Below are positions 25,708-35,171 of a DNA stretch of 64,000 nt, in pieces. The notes beneath the pieces are model-generated. The model was not told the DNA's origin. It searched no databases and worked only from the letters and a program-made list of their open reading frames with translations. The translations under genes and the position numbers were made by a program. Source of the stretch: Enterobacteriaceae bacterium UBA7338 (GTDB lineage Bacteria; Pseudomonadota; Gammaproteobacteria; Enterobacterales; Enterobacteriaceae); NCBI GenBank assembly GCA_002480085.1, contig DKPJ01000016.1:62001-126000 (forward strand), read 5' to 3'. The stretch's first letter is position 1. Each line of letters begins with the position of its first letter.

Positions 25708-27144
25708 TTACTGTTCACTCTCATCCGTATACCGTTTTGCTTTATAAGCCGGGTGCATCAGGTTTTGCGCCGAGAAGATATCATCCAGCTCCGCCTCGGT
25801 CAGCAGGCCGCGTTCGAGAACGACCTCACGCACGCTCTTGCCCGTTTCGGCACAGATTTTACCCACAATATCGCCGTTGTGGTGGCCGATAAATGGGTTA
25901 AGGTAGGTAACAATGCCGATTGAGTTATAGACGTAGCTCTCGCACACAGCCTTGTTGGCGGTGATGCCGTTAATGCATTTCTCCAGCAGGTTGTAGCAGG
26001 CATTGGTCAGGATGTGGATCGACTCAAACATCGCCTGGCCGATAACCGGCTCCATCACGTTGAGCTGCAGCTGACCGGCCTCGGAGGCCATGGTCACCGT
26101 AATGTCATTGCCGATAACCTTGAAGCAGACCTGATTCACCACCTCTGGCACCACCGGGTTCACCTTGGCGGGCATAATAGAGGAGCCAGCCTGCAGCTCC
26201 GGCAGGTTGATCTCATTCAGGCCAGCGCGCGGGCCGGAAGAGAGCAGGCGCAGGTCGTTACAGATTTTGGAGAGCTTAACTGCCAGGCGCTTCAGCGAGC
26301 TGTGGACCATGACGTATGCGCCGCAGTCGGAGGTCGCTTCGATCAGATCTTCCGCCGGTACCACCGGCAGGTTGCTGACTTCCGCCAGCTTCTGCACCGC
26401 CAGCTGCTGATAGCCGTCCGGCGTATTGAGGCGCGTGCCGATGGCCGTCGCGCCGAGGTTCACCTCCAGCAGCAGCTCGGCAGTACGCAGCAGGTTACGC
26501 GTCTCTTCGTTAAGCAGAACGTTAAAGGCATGGAACTCCTGGCCCAGCGTCATCGGCACCGCATCCTGCAGCTGGGTGCGGCCCATTTTCAGAATGTCTT
26601 TGAACTCAACGGCCTTGTTCTGAAACCCTTCCCCGAGCTGGTTAATGGCGTCTACCAGCTTGACGATAGAGGCGTAGACCGCAATGCGGAAACCGGTTGG
26701 GTAGGCGTCGTTGGTAGACTGGCACTTGTTAACGTGATCGTTCGGGTTGAGGTACTGGTAGTCGCCTTTCTGGTGGCCCATCAGCTCAAGGCCGATGTTT
26801 GCCAGCACCTCATTGGTGTTCATGTTCACGGAGGTGCCCGCGCCGCCCTGGTAGACGTCAACCGGGAACTGATCCATGCATTTACCGTTATTCAGGACTT
26901 CATCGCATGCGGCGACGATTGCATTCGCCACGCTTTTTGGAATGGTGTGCAGCTCTCTGTTCGCCAGCGCTGCGGCTTTCTTCACCATCACCATGCCACG
27001 CACAAACTCAGGAATGTCGCTGATTTTGCTGTTGCTGATGTAGAAATTCTCAATCGCTCTCAGAGTGTGGATGCCGTAGTAAGCGTCCGCTGGTACTTCC
27101 CTTGTGCCCAACAAATCTTCTTCGATACGAATGCTGTTTAACAT
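25708..27144 (-). CDS. aspA: Aspartate ammonia-lyase (aspartase)
   Basis: The start is set at the ATG at 27144 with AAGGTT 5 nt upstream, giving 478 residues, the E. coli length. An in-frame upstream ATG would add 14 residues without homology. The sequence is almost that of E. coli AspA, including the fumarase/aspartase signature loop GSSIMPAKVNP with the catalytic Ser, and the cofactor-site strings TSVNMNTNEV and ATSDCGAYVMVH. It converts L-aspartate to fumarate and ammonia, in the cytoplasm as a tetramer. A CRP-like site lies 187 bp upstream. Confidence 0.98.
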   Translation of the reverse strand: MLNSIRIEEDLLGTREVPADAYYGIHTLRAIENFYISNSKISDIPEFVRGMVMVKKAAALANRELHTIPKSVANAIVAACDEVLNNGKCMDQFPVDVYQGGAGTSVNMNTNEVLANIGLELMGHQKGDYQYLNPNDHVNKCQSTNDAYPTGFRIAVYASIVKLVDAINQLGEGFQNKAVEFKDILKMGRTQLQDAVPMTLGQEFHAFNVLLNEETRNLLRTAELLLEVNLGATAIGTRLNTPDGYQQLAVQKLAEVSNLPVVPAEDLIEATSDCGAYVMVHSSLKRLAVKLSKICNDLRLLSSGPRAGLNEINLPELQAGSSIMPAKVNPVVPEVVNQVCFKVIGNDITVTMASEAGQLQLNVMEPVIGQAMFESIHILTNACYNLLEKCINGITANKAVCESYVYNSIGIVTYLNPFIGHHNGDIVGKICAETGKSVREVVLERGLLTEAELDDIFSAQNLMHPAYKAKRYTDESEQ

Positions 27145-27330
27145 GTGAACCTTCTTTTTCAAGCTGCGAATGAATGTACTAAACACACAGTACGTTTGGG
27201 GTTATGTGTGTTTGCTGACCGACGATTATTTCCTTAATCGGCCACGTACCCGGGATCATATGCTGATGATAGCGAAATGCCGTAATCTGGATCACTTATT
27301 ATCTTAGTCGTTGCATTAGTTTTAATGATT

Positions 27331-27346
27331 TGTGAAATGCATCACC
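27331..27346. promoter_or_regulatory. CRP-like site in the aspA-fxsA intergenic region
   Basis: TGTGAAATGCATCACC matches TGTGA-N6-TCACA with one mismatch. It could serve aspA, which is CRP-activated in E. coli, or fxsA on the other strand. Confidence 0.5.
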
Positions 27347-27447
27347 GGCCAGAGATTTTCAGTAAACCTGGCGTGCAATCCTATTGAATTATTACTATTA
27401 AGCACCATCTCAACAGGATGCACGCCGCAAACCTACAGGAGACGCCA

Positions 27448-27918
27448 GTGCGCTGGATACCACTAATTGCAATATTTTTATATGTTTACATCGAAATCTC
27501 GATTTTTATTCAGGTCGCCCACGTCTTTGGCGTCCTGCTCACGCTGGTGCTGGTGATCTTTACCTCGGTCATCGGCATGTCGCTGGTGCGTAACCAGGGC
27601 TTTAAAAATATTTTGCTGATGCAGCAGAAGATGGCCGCCGGAGAGAGTCCCGCAGCGGAGATGATTAAGAGCGTGTCGCTGATGATTGCCGGGCTGCTGC
27701 TGCTGCTGCCGGGCTTCTTTACCGATCTGCTCGGCCTGCTGCTGCTGCTGCCGCCAGTGCAGAAGCTGCTAACCCTGCGCCTGCTCCCCCATCTGCGCTT
27801 CTCCCGGATGCCGGGCGGCGGATTTAGCGCCGGGAGCCAGGGCGGCCAGACCTTTGACGGTGAGTACCAGCGCAAGGACGACCAGCGCGACCGTATCGAT
27901 CATAAAGACGATAAATAA
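27448..27918 (+). CDS. fxsA: FxsA inner-membrane protein
   Basis: The start is set at the GTG at 27448, with AGGAGA 5 nt upstream and alignment to the MRWLPFIAIFLYVYIE start of E. coli FxsA (158 residues); this gives 156. It has about three or four hydrophobic segments followed by a polar C-terminal tail (FDGEYQRKDDQRDRIDHKDD). In E. coli, overproduction relieves exclusion of phage T7 by the F plasmid; its normal role is unknown. It ends 3 bp from the convergent yjeH. Confidence 0.95.
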   Translation: MRWIPLIAIFLYVYIEISIFIQVAHVFGVLLTLVLVIFTSVIGMSLVRNQGFKNILLMQQKMAAGESPAAEMIKSVSLMIAGLLLLLPGFFTDLLGLLLLLPPVQKLLTLRLLPHLRFSRMPGGGFSAGSQGGQTFDGEYQRKDDQRDRIDHKDDK

Positions 27919-27921
27919 TTG

Positions 27922-29163
27922 TCACTGCCCGGTGGCGCGCTGGGGTAAAAACCACCACAGCGCCGCCAGCATAATAGTGGCGTAGAGGCTCTTCCAGCCC
28001 ACCATGGCCAGCAGCAGCAGGCAGAGCAGGCCGCCCACCGCCGCCAGCGCCCGATAGCGCCCTTTCAGCAAACGACACCCCGCCAGCATGCACAGCAGAT
28101 AGATCATAATGAATATGCCGTTGGCGTAGATAATCAGCGCGTCGAGGTTGATCTCCAGCACATAGATAACCAGCGTGCTGATGACGCAGCAGATCAGCAC
28201 CGCATTCAGGGCATTAAAGGGGATCTGACGTTTTGAGAGCTGTGCCAGGCGGCCCTGCGGGTTGTACATCGCCTGGGACCAGACCAGGCGAGCGAAGCTC
28301 TGAATGTAGATGTTAAGGCTGGCGAAGCAGGCCAGGTAGCCAATCACGCAGGCAACCCACAGCGCCTTCTCCCCAAACAGCTGTACCACGATGCCCGGCA
28401 GCGAGGCCGCAGCAGCACGATCGGCGCCGTAAGCGTCAAAGTGCAGCACAATCACCGTGCAGGCCCAGTAGACGAAGCCCGCCAGCAGCAGACCAATCAT
28501 CAGCGCGCGGGGGAAATCCCGCTCCGGACGCTTAAACTCCGACGCTAAGTGAGCAAAGGCCTCAAGGCCGACGAAGCACCAGAACATCACCGACAGGGCG
28601 GCAAACAGCCCGGAAGCCTCGACGTCCAACGGGGCAGGGAAGGGGATCTCATTGACGGTAAGATCGCCATACCACCAGACGGCGGCGATCAGCGCCACGA
28701 TCAGCCCGGCGACCAGCGTTTGCAGGTTGGCGCTGGAGCTGGCTCCCCGCGTTCCTACCGCCCACACCAGCAGCAGCGTGCCCAGCTCCGCCATTAGCAG
28801 CAGTGGGCCGTGCCAGCCAAACAGCGCCTGCCAGAAGCCCGCGGCGATATGCAGCGCGGCAGGCAGCCCCACCGGGATCACCGACAGAAAGAGCCAGCCC
28901 GTGACGCGTTCCAGGCGCGGGCCAAATGCCATGCCGACAAAGTGGGCGACGCCGCCCGCGCTGGGAAAGTGCCGTCCAAGCAGGGCGAACACAATGGCAA
29001 TGGGAAAAACCAGCACAATTAATACCGGCCACGCCCACAGGCTGTTATTGCCCGCCACCAGCGCCGCCAGCGCAGGTACGGCAAACACGCCGGTGCCTAA
29101 AAGCGAAGTCGATAACAATCCCACGCCCTGAGCGAGTCCAAGCTCCTGTTTTAAGCCACTCAT
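27922..29163 (-). CDS. yjeH: L-methionine/branched-chain amino-acid exporter YjeH
   Basis: A 413-residue APC-superfamily transporter with about 12 membrane segments, beginning with the polar MSGLKQELGLAQGVGLLSTS; the first segment holds GTGVFAVPALAAL. It matches E. coli YjeH (418 residues), which exports methionine and branched-chain amino acids. It is divergent from groES, with the sigma-32 promoter between them. Confidence 0.93.
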   Translation of the reverse strand: MSGLKQELGLAQGVGLLSTSLLGTGVFAVPALAALVAGNNSLWAWPVLIVLVFPIAIVFALLGRHFPSAGGVAHFVGMAFGPRLERVTGWLFLSVIPVGLPAALHIAAGFWQALFGWHGPLLLMAELGTLLLVWAVGTRGASSSANLQTLVAGLIVALIAAVWWYGDLTVNEIPFPAPLDVEASGLFAALSVMFWCFVGLEAFAHLASEFKRPERDFPRALMIGLLLAGFVYWACTVIVLHFDAYGADRAAAASLPGIVVQLFGEKALWVACVIGYLACFASLNIYIQSFARLVWSQAMYNPQGRLAQLSKRQIPFNALNAVLICCVISTLVIYVLEINLDALIIYANGIFIMIYLLCMLAGCRLLKGRYRALAAVGGLLCLLLLAMVGWKSLYATIMLAALWWFLPQRATGQ

Positions 29164-29231
29164 CTATTATTATCCTGCCCCTGTCCAAAGAGCGATGATG
29201 GTAACACTTTCACAAATTTTTTTTCGCTGGC

Positions 29232-29262
29232 CCCTTGAAGGGGTAAAAACCCATCCCCATCT
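29232..29262 (+). promoter_or_regulatory. Sigma-32 heat-shock promoter of groESL
   Basis: CCCTTGAA (-35, 29232-29239) and CCCCATCT (-10, 29255-29262), 15 bp apart, match the RpoH consensus and the E. coli groE promoter. Transcription would start near 29270, about 75 bp before groES. Confidence 0.93.
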
Positions 29263-29343
29263 CTCTCGTCACCAGCCGGGAAGAGAAAAGGAACCGGCGT
29301 CATCCATAACCGATACTGACTTTCTCAAAGGAGAGCTATCAAA

Positions 29344-29637
29344 ATGAGTATTCGTCCATTGCATGACCGTGTCATCGTCAAGCGTAAAGAAGTCGAGTCT
29401 AAATCAGCTGGCGGCATCGTTCTGACCGGTAGTGCTGCTGGTAAATCTACTCGTGGCGAAATCATCGCTGTCGGTAAAGGCCGTATTCTCGAAAACGGAT
29501 CTGTACAGCCGCTGGACGTTAAAGTCGGCGACATCGTTATCTTTAACGATGGTTACGGCGTGAAAGCAGAAAAAATCGACGATCAGGAAGTGCTGATCAT
29601 GTCCGAATCCGACATTCTGGCAATTGTTGAAGCGTAA
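29344..29637 (+). CDS. groES: Co-chaperonin GroES
   Basis: 97 residues, the E. coli length, starting MSIRPLHDRVIVKRKEVESK. It contains the mobile loop (about 16-32, SKSAGGIVLTGSAAG) that docks on GroEL. As a heptamer it caps the GroEL chamber. AAGGAG lies upstream of the ATG. groEL follows after 43 bp in the same heat-shock operon. Confidence 0.99.
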   Translation: MSIRPLHDRVIVKRKEVESKSAGGIVLTGSAAGKSTRGEIIAVGKGRILENGSVQPLDVKVGDIVIFNDGYGVKAEKIDDQEVLIMSESDILAIVEA

Positions 29638-29680
29638 TCCACGCGCGACCTGAACCATACGAATTTAAGGGAAAGAGAAA

Positions 29681-31327
<1,647 letters not shown>

Positions 31328-31336
31328 TGCCCCCCT

Positions 31337-31472
31337 CCGCCCGGCATCCTTCAGGCCGCAGGTGTGTTGGCTGCGTTCACGCACCCCAGTCACTTACTTC
31401 AGTAAGCTCCTGGGGATACGCGAACTTGCCGCCTTCCTGCAACCAGAATGATTTGGGCGGGCATCCGTCATA
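31337..31472 (-). repeat. ERIC (enterobacterial repetitive intergenic consensus) element
   Basis: Read on the minus strand it contains the ERIC core CCCCAGGAGCTTACTGAAGT then AAGTGACTGGGG, preceded by GCAGGAAGGCGGCAA and followed by GCAGCCAACACA. At about 130 bp it is a full-length element. It lies between the groEL stop and the groE terminator, so it is transcribed in the groESL 3' untranslated region. Confidence 0.92.
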
Positions 31473-31477
31473 AAGAG

Positions 31478-31509
31478 AAACCCCCGGGCAGAAATGTCCG
31501 GGGGTTTTT
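31478..31509 (+). terminator. groESL terminator
   Basis: AACCCCCGGGCA / TGTCCGGGGGTT hairpin followed by TTTTTC. It is close to the E. coli groL terminator, which lies nearer the stop codon there because no ERIC element intervenes. Confidence 0.93.
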
Positions 31510-31582
31510 CTTTTGGTCATCTTTTTAGTATAAGGTTTAGACACGGACAGGTTGTGTCCAGCTGATAAGAACGAGGAATAAA

Positions 31583-31936
31583 ATGCGCATAAAAATTTCT
31601 GCAGGGATCGTAGGTGCGGCACTGCTGCTGGCAGGCTGTAGTTCCAGCAACACCTTAACCGCAGGCGGGCAGAGCGTTCGCTTTGTAGAAGATAAGCCGG
31701 GCGCGGAGTGCCACTATATTGGCACCGCCACGGGCAAGCAGAGCAACTGGCTCTCCGGTCAGCATGGCGAAGAGGGTGGCTCCATGCGCGGCGCGGCCAT
31801 ATCGCTGCGTAACCACGCCGCCGAGATGGGCGGCAACGTCCTCTACAGCGTCACCAGTCCTACCCAGGGCTTTATGTCGAGCTTTGTCCCGACCGCCAGC
31901 GAAATGAACGGTCAGGTCTATAAGTGCCCGAACTGA
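31583..31936 (+). CDS. yjeI: YjeI lipoprotein (DUF4156)
   Basis: 117 residues, as in E. coli. A lipoprotein signal with LLLAGC (Cys about 19) is followed by a small domain containing GTATGKQSNWLSGQHGEEGG and ending GQVYKCPN. The function is unknown. It is monocistronic between groEL and epmB, with a REP palindrome after the stop. The ATG is preceded by GAGGAATAAA. Confidence 0.93.
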   Translation: MRIKISAGIVGAALLLAGCSSSNTLTAGGQSVRFVEDKPGAECHYIGTATGKQSNWLSGQHGEEGGSMRGAAISLRNHAAEMGGNVLYSVTSPTQGFMSSFVPTASEMNGQVYKCPN

Positions 31937-31947
31937 TTAGCCGCAAC

Positions 31948-31977
31948 GCCGGGCGGCACTGCGTTTGCCCGGCCTAC
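31948..31977 (+). repeat. REP palindrome
   Basis: GCCGGGCGGC-ACTGCGTTT-GCCCGGCCTAC: a REP-type hairpin with the usual CCTAC end, between yjeI and epmB, which converge here. It may stabilise transcript ends. Confidence 0.8.
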
Positions 31978-31995
31978 AATGGGCTGGCTACGGAC

Positions 31996-33024
31996 TTAAC
32001 TCTGGCGTAGCTGCAGATCCAGCGGTGTTTTGCTCGGCTCGCCGCCGATCTCCCGCGCCAGTCGCGGCACCATATAGCCCGATACCAGCGTCAATAGCTC
32101 GCGCATAATCTGGCGGGCTTCATCATCCGTCACCATAAAGTGTGCCGCGCCCTGGACCTTATCCAGCACGTGCAGGTAGTAGGGCATCACGCCCGCATCA
32201 AACAGCGCATTGCTGAGATCCGCCAGCGTCTGGGCGCTGTCGTTAACGCCGCGCAGCAGCACGCTCTGGTTAAGCAGCGTCACGCCCGCGGTGCGCAGCG
32301 CCGCCATCGCCTGACGAAACGATGCATCAATCTCCTGAGCGTGATTGATGTGGTTAACCAGCAGGATTTGCAACGACGAGCGGGCAAAGCGTGACGCCAG
32401 CGCGTCGGTGATGCGCGCCGGGATGACGATCGGCAGTCGGCTGTGGATACGCAGGCGCTTCACGTGCGGGATCGCCTCCAGCTGGGTCAGCAGCCAGTCC
32501 AGCTCGTGATCTTTCGCCATCAGCGGATCGCCGCCGGAGAAGATGATCTCATCCAGCTCAGGATGCGCGGAGATATAGTCCAGCGCCGCCTGCCAGTTGC
32601 GCTTGTTGCCCTGATTATCGGCGTAGGGGAAGTGGCGACGGAAGCAGTAGCGACAGTTTACCGCGCAGCCGCCCTTTACCAGCAGCAGAGCGCGGTTACG
32701 GTATTTATGCAGCAGTCCAGGGACAACGCTATGCTGCTCATCAAGCGGATCGGTGCTGAATCCAGGGGCGGCAACAAACTCCTCCTGCGAGGTAAGTACC
32801 TGTCTTAACAGCGGATCGTTGGGGTTTCCCTGCGCCATCCGCGCGACAAACGCCCGGGGGACACGCAGGGCAAACAGGCGTTTCGCCGCCCTTCCTGCGA
32901 GCAGATTTTCATCGGCGTCTATATTTAACAGACGCAGTAGTTCATCCGGATCGGTAATTACATCGGCAAGTTGTACTAACCAATCTTCTCTGGATGGGGT
33001 ATTTAGGGTTACAATATGCGCCAT
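31996..33024 (-). CDS. epmB: EF-P beta-lysylation protein EpmB (lysine 2,3-aminomutase)
   Basis: A 342-residue radical-SAM enzyme, with the iron-sulfur motif in GGCAVNCRYCFRRHFPY (C-x3-C-x2-C) and aminomutase motifs EIIFSGGDPLMA and LRIHSRLPIVIPARI. It converts (S)-alpha-lysine to (R)-beta-lysine, which EpmA attaches to Lys34 of EF-P. It is divergent from efp, with only 40 bp between the starts. The C-terminus is shorter than that of true clostridial aminomutases, as in E. coli EpmB. Confidence 0.97.
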   Translation of the reverse strand: MAHIVTLNTPSREDWLVQLADVITDPDELLRLLNIDADENLLAGRAAKRLFALRVPRAFVARMAQGNPNDPLLRQVLTSQEEFVAAPGFSTDPLDEQHSVVPGLLHKYRNRALLLVKGGCAVNCRYCFRRHFPYADNQGNKRNWQAALDYISAHPELDEIIFSGGDPLMAKDHELDWLLTQLEAIPHVKRLRIHSRLPIVIPARITDALASRFARSSLQILLVNHINHAQEIDASFRQAMAALRTAGVTLLNQSVLLRGVNDSAQTLADLSNALFDAGVMPYYLHVLDKVQGAAHFMVTDDEARQIMRELLTLVSGYMVPRLAREIGGEPSKTPLDLQLRQS

Positions 33025-33064
33025 TTTGTGGCTTAGCTACCAGTTATCAATTTCAGAGGGCCTT

Positions 33065-33631
33065 ATGGCGACTTACTATAGCAACGATTTTCGTGCTGGT
33101 CTTAAAATCATGATGGATGGCGAACCGTATGCGGTTGAAGCCAGTGAATTCGTTAAACCGGGTAAAGGCCAGGCTTTCGCCCGCGTTAAGCTGCGCCGTC
33201 TGCTGACCGGCACCCGCGTTGAGAAAACCTTCAAATCTACCGACTCCGCTGAAGGCGCAGACGTTGTAGATATGAACCTGACTTACCTCTACAACGACGG
33301 TGAGTTCTACCACTTCATGAACAACCAGACCTTCGAGCAGCTGGCTGCCGATGAGAAAGCGGTTGGCGAAAACGCTAAATGGCTGCTGGATCAGGCTGAG
33401 TGCATCGTGACCCTGTGGAACGGTCAGCCTATCGCTGTCACCCCGCCGAACTTCGTAGAGCTGGAGATCATTGAAACCGATCCAGGCCTGAAGGGCGACA
33501 CCGCAGGTACCGGTGGCAAACCGGCTACCCTCTCTACCGGTGCGGTAGTTAAGGTTCCGCTGTTCGTTCAGATTGGCGAAGTGATCAAAGTTGACACCCG
33601 CTCTGGCGAATACGTTTCTCGCGTGAAGTAA
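33065..33631 (+). CDS. efp: Translation elongation factor P
   Basis: The start is set at the ATG at 33065 (CAGAGGGCCTT upstream), giving 188 residues as in E. coli. The frame is open further upstream, but that stretch is antisense to epmB and has no homology. The modified residue Lys34 sits in KPGKGQ. EF-P binds ribosomes stalled at consecutive prolines and helps bond formation. Its modifying enzymes EpmB (adjacent) and EpmA (6 kb away) are both in the window. One ribosomal customer is visible here: the Pro-run in AmiB. Confidence 0.98.
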   Translation: MATYYSNDFRAGLKIMMDGEPYAVEASEFVKPGKGQAFARVKLRRLLTGTRVEKTFKSTDSAEGADVVDMNLTYLYNDGEFYHFMNNQTFEQLAADEKAVGENAKWLLDQAECIVTLWNGQPIAVTPPNFVELEIIETDPGLKGDTAGTGGKPATLSTGAVVKVPLFVQIGEVIKVDTRSGEYVSRVK

Positions 33632-33648
33632 TTTATGCGATAAGCGAG

Positions 33649-33681
33649 TCGGCGTGGCTCCCGCTGCGCCGATGCTTTTTT
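33649..33681 (+). terminator. efp terminator
   Basis: TCGGCG / CGCCGA hairpin followed by GCTTTTTT, about 18 bp after the efp stop. Confidence 0.85.
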
Positions 33682-33771
33682 ACTGTCCCAGTCCCTGTTC
33701 CCCTCGCTCGAATTTTCTTAAAAAATCATCCTCTCCCATCATTTCCTGAGATTTTGTCTATGCTTAAGTGG

Positions 33772-33778
33772 CTATACA
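33772..33778 (+). promoter_or_regulatory. Sigma-S type -10 element of ecnB
   Basis: GGCTATACACA contains CTATACA, close to the sigma-S consensus CTATACT, 31-37 bp before the ecnB ATG. E. coli ecnB is RpoS-dependent, which fits. Confidence 0.65.
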
Positions 33779-33808
33779 CAAATAACTTTGGCTATAAAGG
33801 AAGATATT

Positions 33809-33955
33809 ATGGTTAAGAAAACAATTGCAGCGATCTTTTCTGTACTGGTACTTTCTTCAGCACTGACCGCCTGTAACACCACCCGTGGCGTTGGTGAAGA
33901 TATCTCTAGCGGCGGTAGCGCTATCTCCGGTGCGGCAACCAAAGCTCAGCAGTAA
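33809..33955 (+). CDS. ecnB: Entericidin B lipoprotein
   Basis: A 48-residue lipoprotein, the E. coli length: MVKKTIAAIFSVLVLSSALT then the lipobox Cys, followed by NTTRGVGEDISSGGSAIS and AATKAQQ. It is the bacteriolytic lipoprotein of the entericidin locus, induced in stationary phase. AAGGAAG lies 7 nt before the ATG. The antidote-type partner ecnA, which precedes ecnB in E. coli, cannot be found in the 177 bp after efp. The regulator EcnR is encoded convergently downstream. Confidence 0.97.
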   Translation: MVKKTIAAIFSVLVLSSALTACNTTRGVGEDISSGGSAISGAATKAQQ

Positions 33956-33961
33956 TCAGGG

Positions 33962-33986
33962 ACGGTACGGCCGCTCGCCGTACCGT
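33962..33986. terminator. Bidirectional hairpin between ecnB and ecnR
   Basis: ACGGTACGG / CCGTACCGT perfect 9-bp stem, 6 bp after ecnB and touching the stop of the convergent ecnR. It has no long T-run, so termination strength is uncertain. Confidence 0.65.
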
Positions 33987-34588
33987 TAACCTACGCCTTC
34001 CGGCAGCGACAGGAACGGCGTAAAGCGATTACACATCCCCAGCTTCATGCGAATATTACGCTTATAGGTATACACTGTTTTGCCGTTAATCCCGAGACGG
34101 TGAGCGATAGAGTGATTGTTAGTTCCCTCCATCCACAGCGACAGCACCTTCTCCTCCTGACGCGTAAGCAGCGGCGCGGCGTTCTGCGGCTCGGCATAGA
34201 CAGGGCGGGCAAGCAGTGCGGTATCAATCATCCGGGCAAGCTGCTCTAACGAGCTGGATTTTGCCAGCCGGGCAGCGACCGGAAACTGCTGGCAGTAACT
34301 CTCCATCTCAGCGTTATGGCCGGACTGTAATAAGATAAGTTTGCTATGTTCGCTGCAGGCGGTCAGCAGCGATGAAAGCTGTTGAACATGGTGCAGATCG
34401 CCAGAAAAACCGTAGAGATCGGCAATAACCAGATCCGGTTGCCACTGCATGGCATGCTCTTTTGCCAGCATCAGGTTATTCAGTCCGGTAACGACAACGG
34501 GGGTGGAAAATAAACCAGCTTGATTGAGCCATATCTCCAGCCCGGAACGGGTGAAATAACAACGGTCAATCAAAAGAATTTTCAGCAT
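33986..34588 (-). CDS. ecnR: LuxR-type regulator of the entericidin locus (EcnR)
   Basis: A 200-residue protein with a response-regulator-like N-terminal half (MLKILLIDRCYFTRSGLEIW, IADLYGFSGD) and a C-terminal LuxR/FixJ helix-turn-helix (LTRQEEKVLSLWMEGTNNHS, IAHRLGINGKTVYTYKRNIR). The receiver is degenerate: no clear acidic pocket, so phosphorylation is doubtful. A gene of this kind, ecnR, lies at the same place between ecnB and sugE in Citrobacter freundii and is absent from E. coli K-12. Control of ecnB is inferred from position. Confidence 0.8.
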   Translation of the reverse strand: MLKILLIDRCYFTRSGLEIWLNQAGLFSTPVVVTGLNNLMLAKEHAMQWQPDLVIADLYGFSGDLHHVQQLSSLLTACSEHSKLILLQSGHNAEMESYCQQFPVAARLAKSSSLEQLARMIDTALLARPVYAEPQNAAPLLTRQEEKVLSLWMEGTNNHSIAHRLGINGKTVYTYKRNIRMKLGMCNRFTPFLSLPEGVG

Positions 34589-34789
34589 GTCTTTATTCGC
34601 AGTCAGGATAGGGGTGACGGCTTGCTGCTAGCAGAAAGCACACTATCATAGGGGGGAGTCCTGCCGGGTAAATGCGGGAACTACGCTGCTAACTGCATCT
34701 ATTTCTTGCTTTAAATGGCGAAAACGCGCGTTTAATTAAAAAGTTGAAAAACAACTTACCCCAGGCGACAATTCCTTATTCAACCTGGT

Positions 34790-34836
34790 CTTGCGGGACG
34801 ACCCACAAGCGCCATCTTTTCACCGGGGACGGCCCC
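34790..34836 (+). ncRNA. Guanidine-II riboswitch (mini-ykkC) controlling gdx
   Basis: Two small hairpins with ACGR tetraloops, the hallmark of this class: CTTGCGGG-ACGA-CCCACAAG (34790-34809) and GGGG-ACGG-CCCC (34825-34836). The linker is 15 nt and the gdx ribosome-binding site (GGGAG) begins 6 nt after the second hairpin. In known examples, guanidinium joins the two loops and exposes the ribosome-binding site, turning on the guanidinium exporter encoded downstream. Confidence 0.95.
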
Positions 34837-34853
34837 ACAGTCGGGAGCCTGTT

Positions 34854-35171
34854 ATGTCCTGGTTTATTCTGTTTATTGCTGGTCTGCTTGAAGTTGTCTG
34901 GGCTATTGGCCTGAAGTACACCCACGGTTTTACCCGTCTCATCCCTAGCCTGGTCACCGTTAGCGCAATGATTGTCAGCATCATGATGCTGTCATGGGCC
35001 ATGAAAACCCTGCCGGTGGGTACGGCCTACGCCATCTGGACGGGTATCGGTGCGGTGGGAGCGGCAACGGCAGGCATTTTGCTGCTGGGTGAGTCAGCCA
35101 GCCCGGCGCGGATCGTTAGCCTGGTCCTGATCGTTGCCGGGATCGTTGGTCTGAAGCTCAGTACCCACTAG
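34854..35171 (+). CDS. gdx: Guanidinium exporter Gdx (SugE), SMR family
   Basis: A 105-residue small multidrug resistance protein with four membrane segments, starting MSWFILFIAGLLEVVWAIGL; the conserved Glu in the first segment is the proton/substrate site. The frame is open upstream through the riboswitch, but GGGAGCCTGTT before the ATG at 34854 sets the start. SugE/Gdx proteins exchange protons for guanidinium, and the guanidine-II riboswitch directly upstream confirms this role. The 3' end overlaps that of convergent blc by 4 bp. Confidence 0.96.
   Translation: MSWFILFIAGLLEVVWAIGLKYTHGFTRLIPSLVTVSAMIVSIMMLSWAMKTLPVGTAYAIWTGIGAVGAATAGILLLGESASPARIVSLVLIVAGIVGLKLSTH

Noticed and set aside
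26014..27141. 375-codon open frame antisense to aspA
   Set aside because: Composition (His/Arg/Gln-rich) is unlike a real protein and aspA is certain.
32753..33064. N-terminal extension of efp
   Set aside because: The extension is antisense to epmB and efp has a proper start at 33065 with E. coli length.
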